Assembly: GCF_014653195.1 (NCBI RefSeq)
Contig: NZ_BNAH01000016.1
Span: forward strand, 1 to 64,000
DNA length: 64,000 nt
Direction of reading: 5' to 3'
DNA from: Thalassotalea profundi
GTDB lineage: Bacteria > Pseudomonadota > Gammaproteobacteria > Enterobacterales > Alteromonadaceae
Shown here: positions 9,382 to 16,784 of the stretch, piece by piece
Layout: every line of letters starts with the position of its first letter
How positions within the stretch are numbered: position 1 is the stretch's first letter
Notes under the pieces: model-generated
Told to the model about the DNA's origin: nothing
Seen by the model: the letters and a program-made list of their open reading frames with translations, nothing else
Databases searched by the model: none
Position numbers and translations under genes: made by a program

Positions 9382-9876
9382 ATGACGTTAGTTTACATTG
9401 GTCTTGGGAGTAATTTATCAAATCCTAAACAGCAGATAATTAATGCATTAGAACAACTTGAGCATATTGAAAATACGCAGCTTGTTACAGTATCTTCATT
9501 ATATTACAGTCGTCCAATGGGACCACAAGACCAGCCTGATTATATGAATGCAGTGGCAGCACTTAATACCTCATTGTCTCCTCTTAAGTTGCTTAATAAT
9601 TTACAAGCTATTGAGAACAACGCGGGTAGAGTACGTAAAGACAATCGCTGGGGGGCAAGAATTCTCGATTTAGACATATTACTATTCGGTCAGGAAGTCA
9701 TTAATACCGACAGACTTATCATTCCACATTATGGCTTACATTTACGTGAATTTGTCGTAATCCCTTTAGCCGAAATAGCCCCTGAGTTACAACTTCCTGA
9801 TGGCCAATCAATCTCATTACTTGCCCGTAACATTGATATCAATGGACTTAAAGTTCATAGCAAGCTGCGTGATTAA
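9382..9876 (+). CDS. folK: 2-amino-4-hydroxy-6-hydroxymethyldihydropteridine pyrophosphokinase
   Basis: HPPK transfers pyrophosphate from ATP to 6-hydroxymethyl-7,8-dihydropterin in folate synthesis. The signatures are IGLGSNLSNP near the N terminus, YSRPMGPQDQPDYMNAVAAL, and the family motif RWGARILDLDILLFG with its magnesium-binding aspartates. The ATG at 9382, 4 nt after the pcnB stop, gives 164 residues (E. coli 159). An upstream in-frame extension overlapping pcnB is rejected. pcnB-folK is a conserved pair, probably translationally coupled. Confidence 0.95.
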   Translation: MTLVYIGLGSNLSNPKQQIINALEQLEHIENTQLVTVSSLYYSRPMGPQDQPDYMNAVAALNTSLSPLKLLNNLQAIENNAGRVRKDNRWGARILDLDILLFGQEVINTDRLIIPHYGLHLREFVVIPLAEIAPELQLPDGQSISLLARNIDINGLKVHSKLRD

Positions 9877-9952
9877 CTTCACTCAGTTATAATTAAACGT
9901 TAATATATAAAAAGTTTATCTTATTAACTCACCACCTAAGCTTAGTGGAAAA

Positions 9953-10750
9953 ATGATGAAAAAAATAACCACCGCAACTTTACGAAAAATGAAACAACAA
10001 GGTGAAAAAATATCAACGATCACCGCTTACGATGCAAGTTTCGCCAAAATTTTTGACCAAGCGGGTATTCACGCCATTTTAATTGGTGACTCTTTGGGTA
10101 TGGTTTTACAAGGTCAAGATGATACATTACCCGTAAACATCGAACATATGGCCTACCACACACAATGTGTTAAGCGTGGCGTCGAAAATACACTCATCAT
10201 TAGCGATATGCCTTTTATGAGCTACGCAACCACTGAGCAAGCTTATACAAATGCGGCAAAATTAATGCAAGCCGGTGCAAGCATGGTAAAAATTGAAGGG
10301 GGGAAATGGTTAGTTGATACCATCAAAGGCCTAGTAGAAAGAGGTATTCCTGTTTGTGCACACCTTGGCTTAACACCACAGTCAGTTAACGTATTTGGTG
10401 GCTTTAAAGTACAAGGTCGTGAACAAAGTCAAGCTAATGAAATGATCGAACATGCCAAACTATTAGAAGCAGCTGGCGCACAATTACTTGTTTTAGAATG
10501 TATTCCAGCAAATTTAGGTAAAGCTATTTCCCAAGCGGTATCTATTCCTACAATAGGTATTGGGGCTGGTAAAGATACCGACGGACAAATACTCGTTATG
10601 CACGACGCCTTAGGTATTTCTTGCAGTTACATGCCTAAATTTTCTCGTAACTTTCTAATCGACACTGGAGATATTCAAAAAGCCGTTGAACTTTATATAT
10701 CAGAAGTAACCAATGGTAATTTTCCAAGTGAAGACCACATATTTAATTAG
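9953..10750 (+). CDS. panB: 3-methyl-2-oxobutanoate hydroxymethyltransferase
   Basis: This is the first committed step of pantothenate synthesis, forming ketopantoate from 2-oxoisovalerate and methylene-THF. Family motifs include TAYDASFAKIFDQAG, ILIGDSLGMVLQG with the metal ligand aspartate, MVKIEGG, HLGLTPQSVN and GIGAGKDTDGQILV. The 265 residues are typical (E. coli 264). The ATG at 9953 follows a GTGGA-type ribosome binding site. panC follows immediately, its frame being open from the last base of the panB stop codon. Confidence 0.96.
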   Translation: MMKKITTATLRKMKQQGEKISTITAYDASFAKIFDQAGIHAILIGDSLGMVLQGQDDTLPVNIEHMAYHTQCVKRGVENTLIISDMPFMSYATTEQAYTNAAKLMQAGASMVKIEGGKWLVDTIKGLVERGIPVCAHLGLTPQSVNVFGGFKVQGREQSQANEMIEHAKLLEAAGAQLLVLECIPANLGKAISQAVSIPTIGIGAGKDTDGQILVMHDALGISCSYMPKFSRNFLIDTGDIQKAVELYISEVTNGNFPSEDHIFN

Positions 10751-10758
10751 TGATACAA

Positions 10759-11622
10759 ATGAAAACAACAAACGAAATAATTGAAGTACGTAAACAAGTC
10801 AAAGCCTGGCGCAAAGAAGGACTAACCGTTGCGTTTGTACCAACGATGGGTAACTTACATTCTGGTCACATATCATTAATTACTGAAGCACTGCAACACG
10901 CTGACCGAATTGTTGCAAGTATTTTTGTTAACCCTATGCAATTTGGCGCAAATGAAGATATCGATAGTTACCCGCGTACTATGCAAGCAGATCAAGAAAA
11001 GCTTGCCGCTGCAGGAACCGATTTACTTTTCACTCCAACTTCTGACATTATTTATCCAAAGGGAACAGATAAACAAAGCTATATTGAAGTGCCAAATGTA
11101 TCCGAAGGTTATTGCGGAGAAAGCCGACCAGGGCATTTTCGTGGTGTAGCGACAGTCGTTTGCAAACTATTTAATATTGTTCAGCCTGATGTGGCTTGTT
11201 TTGGTTTAAAAGATTATCAACAAGTACAAGTCATTCAAACCATGGTTGAAGACTTATCTATGCCTATTAAGATCATTCCAGTCGCAACAGTTAGAGAAGC
11301 CAGTGGTCTTGCGTTGAGCTCTCGAAATGGTTACCTCACAGAAGAAGAGAAAAAAATAGCTCCAGCTTTAAGTCAAAATATTCATTGGCTTGCAGAAAAA
11401 ATTCAACACGATACAGACTTTATCGGTTTGGCTAAGCAAGCAGCAAGCTTTATAGATAATGCTGGATTAAAAACAGACTATATCCATATTTGTCATGCAC
11501 AAACACTACAACCCGCTAGTGAAGACGATACGGAGCTTGTTATTCTCGCTGCAGCCCATTGCGGTAAGGCGCGTTTAATTGATAATTTACAGGTTCATTT
11601 AAATAAGCCACTTACATCTTAA
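10759..11622 (+). CDS. panC: Pantothenate synthetase
   Basis: PanC condenses pantoate and beta-alanine with ATP. Motifs are FVPTMGNLHSGHISLI (the HIGH-like nucleotide-binding motif), SIFVNPMQFG, ESRPGHFRGVATVV, FGLKDYQQ and the KMSKS-like ASGLALSSRNGYL. The ATG at 10759 gives 287 residues (E. coli 283). A GTG at 10750 overlapping the panB stop is less likely. Its beta-alanine partner enzyme here is probably PanP, encoded just downstream on the other strand, since no panD is seen. Confidence 0.95.
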   Translation: MKTTNEIIEVRKQVKAWRKEGLTVAFVPTMGNLHSGHISLITEALQHADRIVASIFVNPMQFGANEDIDSYPRTMQADQEKLAAAGTDLLFTPTSDIIYPKGTDKQSYIEVPNVSEGYCGESRPGHFRGVATVVCKLFNIVQPDVACFGLKDYQQVQVIQTMVEDLSMPIKIIPVATVREASGLALSSRNGYLTEEEKKIAPALSQNIHWLAEKIQHDTDFIGLAKQAASFIDNAGLKTDYIHICHAQTLQPASEDDTELVILAAAHCGKARLIDNLQVHLNKPLTS

Positions 11623-11660
11623 GAAAACAAATTTGTAATATTTCACTCTAGCAAACAAAA

Positions 11661-11689
11661 AAGGGATAAACTTGATATGTTTATCCCTT
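11661..11689. terminator. Bidirectional terminator between panC and the 49-codon gene
   Basis: The 11-bp perfect stem AAGGGATAAAC (11661-11671) / GTTTATCCCTT (11679-11689) has a 7-nt loop, an A-rich left flank and a T-rich right flank. It sits between panC and the convergent small gene, so it can serve both. Confidence 0.8.
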
Positions 11690-11708
11690 TCTTTGATGAT
11701 ATTTTATA

Positions 11709-11858
11709 TTATTCGTATGAGCGCTCTAACCACATAATTTGTGATTTTAGATCAGCTATTTCTTCTTGTGCTTTCGCTAATTGCTGTTCAATCGCAACGG
11801 CATCATAGTTTCTTTCATTTGTTTGATTAGTTGTAAATTGACTTTCATTGCACTGCAT
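11709..11858 (-). CDS. Small coiled-coil protein, 49 residues
   Basis: This short gene starts at an ATG (11858) with a strong GGAGAG ribosome binding site 5 nt upstream and ends at a TAA next to the panC terminator. The product is polar N-terminally (MQCNESQFTTNQTNERNY) and then forms one amphipathic helix (AIEQQLAKAQEEIADLKSQI) with heptad-like spacing, resembling SlyX-type or short coiled-coil peptides. No family is recognised. The strong ribosome binding site, the coding-like composition and the bracketing terminator support a real gene. Confidence 0.6.
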   Translation of the reverse strand: MQCNESQFTTNQTNERNYDAVAIEQQLAKAQEEIADLKSQIMWLERSYE

Positions 11859-12098
11859 AAAAACTCTCCACCCATGTAAGTTAAGTTGAATTATTACACA
11901 ATGAATTACAAAATAAAAGCATATAAGTTACGATTCATAAAAAAACCGTAAGAGAAATAAGTGTTTTTTATATGGAATATAAAATAAGTCATTAATTTTC
12001 ATTACTTTAAAACAAAAACAAACGAAACATAATGCTTTCAATTACATTTCAAAACGAAAGAATAATTGGTCATTTTCAATGGGTATCTACTGTTTTGA

Positions 12099-13751
12099 TC
12101 AAATTAACTGAGAAGATTTTTCAAATAACTTAGGTAAAAAGCTTATACTTTCTTGTGCTAATTCAGCTTGTTCTTGGAGAATATCGTTTAATATAGCTTT
12201 AGTGGTTAGAGGATTTGCTAACACCACGCGAAACACCAGTGTTTTACGATTTTGATATTTACCTACTTCTATCCGTGTACGTGAAACAAATGACTTACCA
12301 TTTTCACGTTGGCGCTTTTGGATAAATTTAGTGAGCTGATCAAGTAATTGATTCACCGCTAATTGTTCTTTTTCATTACAACGCTCTAGATAATCTTGAA
12401 CCTGTTTAGGGTTATATCTATAGGTTAATAAACAAAGTTCAGGCTTAGTAATGAGTTCAAAGTCTTCATGTTGGTCGATAATTTGCGCATAATAATTGGC
12501 TTTATCAATACTTTGATTAATTAATAATTCATACCCTGGTCGACTAATTATATGCAAGCTGGCATAAACTAACATTGCCATACCTGGCCTAGAGCCTTCA
12601 AGTGTATGAGAGCCTAAATCTTTGGAGCCTTTCCGTAAAATATATTCAGCATGATGTTCAATAGATGATGCTAATGAAGGATTCTTAAAGACAACTAAAC
12701 CTGCTCCCATAGGCACATACATCTGTTTGTGCGCATCAATGGTGACAGAATCGGCTAATTCAACACCTTTCAAAATACTACGATGCTTATTAGAAAGCAG
12801 TGTGGCACCACCCCAAGCTGCATCAACATGAAAATGACAACTAAATTCTTGCGCTATATGGGCCATTTTCTCTAATAGATCTACACTACCGGTTTCTGTT
12901 GTTCCTGCAACACCAACAATACTTAAGATAGCAATGTTTTGCTGTTGTAGCTCTAAACACTTTTCACGTAATTTAGCGCAATCAATACGGTTATGTTCAT
13001 CAGTGGGTATGGCAATAACACTATCACGACCAATGCCAAGGATATCTGCAGATTTTTTTAATGAATAATGACCTCGACTAGACACTAATATAACAAGACC
13101 ATTATATTGATAATGATTTAATGCAGCGAACAAGCCTTGTTGCGCCACACCTTTAAAGTTTCCATCCGCTTTCAGTAAGTTATTTCTCGCAACCCATAAT
13201 GCGGTAATGTTGGCAACAGTGCCACCCGAGCAAAATGCTCCCAAAGAATGCTTTGCACTATGCATCCAACGTTGATAAAAAGTATCATCTTCTTGATAAA
13301 CCAAGCGATGCATCATACCCAGCACTTGACGTTCTAATGGCGTAAATGCTTTAGATGTTTCAATTTTAACCAAGTTTTGATTTAAGCCCACCATAAGCTT
13401 AGACAAGGGCAAAATAAAATAAGGAAGTGCTGATGTCATATGCCCAATAAAACTTGGGCTAGATGTATGTACCGATTGTGCTACCAGCTTTTCAAGTAAA
13501 TGATGCATGTGATCAGACACATAAGCAGGGTCTTCAGGAATAGCTGAACACGCAAAATCTTTTTCAATTGAGGTAAGTAAATGATCTTTTGCAACAATAT
13601 GATCACCAAGAAAACCCGCAAGGTTTTGCGACATTTCTTGTTCTATTAGCCCGAGCGTAGAGTCAGGCGCTTCTGGAATGGTAAAGATGCGATGTAACGA
13701 TTCTTCTGTAGCCGTAGCTTTAGCCGCACTTTTATTAGCCGTCATAGACAT
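12099..13751 (-). CDS. panP: PLP-dependent aspartate 1-decarboxylase PanP
   Basis: This group II PLP decarboxylase is of the PanP type described in vibrios and relatives that lack the pyruvoyl enzyme PanD. It makes beta-alanine from aspartate for PanC. The PLP fold is clear: FCSGGTVANITALW (phosphate binding), VAGTTETGSVD, HVDAAWGGATLLS (Asp contacting the PLP ring) and the Schiff-base lysine in TIDAHKQMYVPMGAG. At 550 residues it fits the family. Its position beside panBC supports the assignment over glutamate decarboxylase. Other group II decarboxylase substrates cannot be excluded from sequence alone. Confidence 0.88.
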   Translation of the reverse strand: MSMTANKSAAKATATEESLHRIFTIPEAPDSTLGLIEQEMSQNLAGFLGDHIVAKDHLLTSIEKDFACSAIPEDPAYVSDHMHHLLEKLVAQSVHTSSPSFIGHMTSALPYFILPLSKLMVGLNQNLVKIETSKAFTPLERQVLGMMHRLVYQEDDTFYQRWMHSAKHSLGAFCSGGTVANITALWVARNNLLKADGNFKGVAQQGLFAALNHYQYNGLVILVSSRGHYSLKKSADILGIGRDSVIAIPTDEHNRIDCAKLREKCLELQQQNIAILSIVGVAGTTETGSVDLLEKMAHIAQEFSCHFHVDAAWGGATLLSNKHRSILKGVELADSVTIDAHKQMYVPMGAGLVVFKNPSLASSIEHHAEYILRKGSKDLGSHTLEGSRPGMAMLVYASLHIISRPGYELLINQSIDKANYYAQIIDQHEDFELITKPELCLLTYRYNPKQVQDYLERCNEKEQLAVNQLLDQLTKFIQKRQRENGKSFVSRTRIEVGKYQNRKTLVFRVVLANPLTTKAILNDILQEQAELAQESISFLPKLFEKSSQLI

Positions 13752-13862
13752 TCACTTAATACGCCTTCCTTATTATTAGGAAAGCCGAAACGATTTATAA
13801 TAAGAGCGGCACTTTAATAAAATTTATCGCAAATGTCTTGTATTTTTCATGTTAATTACATC

Positions 13863-13961
13863 TTATGCGACTAAAGAGGCAAGATAAACCAAGCCTAATT
13901 CAATCAATACTAAACCGCTAAACGCCACCATCAATACATTTTTTTTGATATTATCAGTCAT
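13863..13961 (-). CDS. Candidate 32-residue membrane protein
   Basis: The frame opens at an ATG (13961) preceded by AGGAAG with good spacing. It encodes a short charged start (MTDNIKKN), then one uninterrupted hydrophobic helix (VLMVAFSGLVLIELGLVYLA), and stops at 13863. The topology resembles small single-pass membrane peptides. No family is recognised. It lies in the gap upstream of panP on the same strand, so it could be transcribed ahead of panP or independently. Confidence 0.45.
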   Translation of the reverse strand: MTDNIKKNVLMVAFSGLVLIELGLVYLASLVA

Positions 13962-14139
13962 CTTATTCTTCCTTAGAAATAAACATACCGAATAACAATC
14001 AACATTCACGCCAAAACAGTAAGCAATTGATAATTATAAATTTAAAACACATTGATTCTATAAAAAATAATTTTTGATAATATTTTTAGCTAAAATTTAG
14101 CTTTTTTCACTAACTTCTCAATCTGTTGGCAGTTACTTA

Positions 14140-14826
14140 TTAATTAATAAGTAACTGCCAACACTCTTGCCCACTTGCTTTATATTTAGCCTCAAAAGGT
14201 GTTAAAGCTTGTTTATCATCAACTGAGGTGATTTCACCTTCCTTACCAACTAAAGCGGCGGCGAATTGAAATTCTTCTAAATATAATCGCCAGTTACTAC
14301 GCAAGATTAATGTACTCCCTAGTTTCAATATTTCAGGAAATACCGCACTACCATGCCAACGCCTTTGAATATGCTTAGCTTTAGGCCAAGGGTTAGGGTA
14401 TAAAATGAAATGTTGAGCTACGGGCCATTGTGCTTCAACGGCTAAACGATAAAAGTCATTTAAATCTGCACGAGCTAAAATATAATTATCGACTTCTTGT
14501 GTACCAGTGTTAACCACTAATTCGCTATCATTACGATTAATACGATGAGCTGACTTATCAATACCAATGACTAAAGCATCAGGATGCATTTTAGCCAATA
14601 AGCGAGTGCTTTGACCAACGCCACAGCATGAATCAAATATCACGTTACCTATATGTTGCTGAACTCGTTCATTAACCTGCTCAAATGCTTTTAGCGTATG
14701 CTCCTGCACTGGCTTTTTTGACGGGTGAGCCAAATGCTTAAGTACCAATGACTCTAGCTTTTCATGTATACCAGGTTGATTAGTAATAATTGCTTTAGAG
14801 TCACCGATCACTTCTAAATTTTTCAT
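14140..14826 (-). CDS. TrmB-like SAM-dependent methyltransferase
   Basis: A class I methyltransferase related to tRNA (guanine-N7) methyltransferase TrmB. Motif I is VIFDSCCGVGQSTRLLA, followed by an acidic ribose-binding strand (ALVIGIDKSAHRI). The TrmB-like signature YPNPWPKAKHIQRRWHG matches the FPDPWPKxRHxKRR of true TrmB. The N terminus is unlike classical TrmB, so it may be a paralogue. I choose the ATG at 14826 (228 residues), because the TTG at 14859 overlaps yadH. It is the last gene of the yadG-yadH transcript. Its substrate is unproven. Confidence 0.75.
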   Translation of the reverse strand: MKNLEVIGDSKAIITNQPGIHEKLESLVLKHLAHPSKKPVQEHTLKAFEQVNERVQQHIGNVIFDSCCGVGQSTRLLAKMHPDALVIGIDKSAHRINRNDSELVVNTGTQEVDNYILARADLNDFYRLAVEAQWPVAQHFILYPNPWPKAKHIQRRWHGSAVFPEILKLGSTLILRSNWRLYLEEFQFAAALVGKEGEITSVDDKQALTPFEAKYKASGQECWQLLIN

Positions 14827-14842
14827 TTTCGAATACTCTTGA

Positions 14843-15616
14843 TTAGCTACGTAAGCCAATACCTTTGGTGATCAATGTCATCGCAATAGCAAATAGAGAC
14901 ACAATAAACACAAATAAAACACCAAATGACACAGTCAAACTAACATCTGAGATACCCAAAAAACCATAACGAAACGCATTAACCATATACACTATTGGAT
15001 TAATCTGGGATACACCTTGCCAAAAATCAGGTAACAAACTAATTGAATAAAACACTCCACCTAAATAGGTTAACGGGGTTAAAACAAAAGTAGGAATAAT
15101 AGAAATATCATCAAAACTGCCTGCAAATATCGCATTAATTAATCCGCCTAATGCAAAAGTCGCCGAGGTTAAACTTACCGTTATTATAATCACCCAAATA
15201 TTATGTATTTGTATTTCAACAAAAAATAATGAGACCAATGTTACGATTAATCCAACGAGAATCCCCCGAGCCATACCTCCGCCCACGTAACCGGCAACAA
15301 TGACCCAATTGGGGACAGGTGCGACCAACATTTCTTCAACATTACGCTGCCATTTAGCACTAAAAAATGAACTGGCTACATTAGAATAGGAATTTGTAAT
15401 CACACTCATCATAATGAGCCCCGGCACAATAAAAGACATGTAATCAAAGCCTCCCATCTCACCAATACGAGCACCAATTAATGAGCCAAAAATAACGAAA
15501 TACAAACTGATAGTAATTGCTGGTGGTACTAATGTTTGCACCCAAATACGTATAAACCTATGTATCTCTTTATACATAATACTTTTAAGAGCGACGAAAT
15601 TTCTTTTTGACGACAT
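14843..15616 (-). CDS. yadH: ABC-2 type transporter permease YadH
   Basis: An inner-membrane permease with about six hydrophobic segments, nearly collinear with E. coli YadH (256 residues). Shared blocks are VALKSIMYKEIHRFIRIWVQTLVPP, FIVPGLIMMSVITNSY, RNVEEMLVAPVP and FVLTPLTYLGGVFYS. It pairs with the YadG ATPase, whose stop overlaps its start at 15616. The exported substrate is unknown. It lies near panBC, as in E. coli, where yadGH flank panD. Confidence 0.92.
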   Translation of the reverse strand: MSSKRNFVALKSIMYKEIHRFIRIWVQTLVPPAITISLYFVIFGSLIGARIGEMGGFDYMSFIVPGLIMMSVITNSYSNVASSFFSAKWQRNVEEMLVAPVPNWVIVAGYVGGGMARGILVGLIVTLVSLFFVEIQIHNIWVIIITVSLTSATFALGGLINAIFAGSFDDISIIPTFVLTPLTYLGGVFYSISLLPDFWQGVSQINPIVYMVNAFRYGFLGISDVSLTVSFGVLFVFIVSLFAIAMTLITKGIGLRS

Positions 15617-16578
15617 TAGTTAGCTCCTGCTTCAGGTTTATCTGACGATTTCTCGTTATTATTACCTAAACCATTGCTGACTAAGGTGACAAATAATTCT
15701 TCTAAACGATTAGATTTATTACGCATACTTTTTACATCTATCTTTTGGTCTGTAAGTTGAGTAAACACTTGATTAATATTTTGCGATTTCTTTACATCAA
15801 TTTCTAACGAATGTTCGTCAAGTATACGGTAACTAAAACCGTCTAATGATGGTGAAACAGATGTTTCTGCATGATCTAAAACAAAAGTTTCTACATCTAA
15901 TTTTGACAATAATGCCTTCATTGTGGTGTTTTCAACAATCAGACCTGAATCTATTATTGCAATATTTCTACAAAGCATTTCTGCTTCTTCTAAGTAATGC
16001 GTGGTTAAAATAATAGTAATACCTTGCTGATTTAGCTCGCGTAAAAAATCCCACATTGAACGTCGTAGCTCAATATCAACACCAGCAGTTGGCTCATCAA
16101 GAATTAACATTTTTGGCTCATGCATTAAGGCACGAGCTATCATTAATCGCCTTTTCATTCCTCCAGATAACATACGAGCGGCGGCGTGTCGCTTCTCCCA
16201 TAAATCAAGCTGCTTTAAATACTTTTCAGCTCTTTTATGGGCTAAACTGCGTTCTACACCATAATAACCAGCTTGATTAACAAGAATGGTTGTTAATGAT
16301 TCAAATTGATTAAAGTTGAATTCTTGAGGTACTAAACCAATATAACTTTTAGCCGCTTCTAGCTCAGTATCTAGATCGTGTCCAAACACTTTCACCTGAC
16401 CTGACGTTTTATTAACTAACGAGGTAATAACGCCAATCGTCGTCGATTTTCCCGCACCATTAGGCCCTAATAATGCAAAAAAATCGCCTTCATTAACCGT
16501 GAGATCTATACCTTTGAGAGCTTCAAAGCCACCTTTATAGACTTTTTTTAATGCAGATATTTCAAGTGCTTTTAGCAT
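15616..16578 (-). CDS. yadG: ABC transporter ATP-binding protein YadG
   Basis: An ABC ATPase with Walker A (GPNGAGKST), Q-loop (LVPQEFNFN), signature (LSGGMKRRL), Walker B (MLILDEPTAGVD) and H-loop (TTHYLEEAE). The C-terminal extension beyond about residue 220 is of the type seen in drug/polysaccharide exporter ATPases. At 320 residues it is slightly longer than E. coli YadG (308), owing to a polar tail. It is the first gene of a yadG-yadH-methyltransferase operon. Confidence 0.93.
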   Translation of the reverse strand: MLKALEISALKKVYKGGFEALKGIDLTVNEGDFFALLGPNGAGKSTTIGVITSLVNKTSGQVKVFGHDLDTELEAAKSYIGLVPQEFNFNQFESLTTILVNQAGYYGVERSLAHKRAEKYLKQLDLWEKRHAAARMLSGGMKRRLMIARALMHEPKMLILDEPTAGVDIELRRSMWDFLRELNQQGITIILTTHYLEEAEMLCRNIAIIDSGLIVENTTMKALLSKLDVETFVLDHAETSVSPSLDGFSYRILDEHSLEIDVKKSQNINQVFTQLTDQKIDVKSMRNKSNRLEELFVTLVSNGLGNNNEKSSDKPEAGAN

Positions 16579-16784
16579 GATTCACCTTAACTAGTGTGGG
16601 GATTGGTTTATATACCCATGCCATTTAAAGTAGTATGGGGGTAGCAATAGCTAATTAACTGGGGGCATTTTCGCCTTTTTCAATAAAATTTCTGATAAAT
16701 TGCAAGATATTTTCGACCAATTACATTGCTAGAATATTGTATACAATTTAAAGTAGGTACAAATTTAATCAAAGTTGAGATGAA

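Noticed and set aside
16736..16747. ATTGTATACAAT palindrome upstream of the DPP-IV-like gene as an operator
   Set aside because: It is only 12 bp in AT-rich DNA, overlaps a likely -10 region, and matches no recognised regulator.
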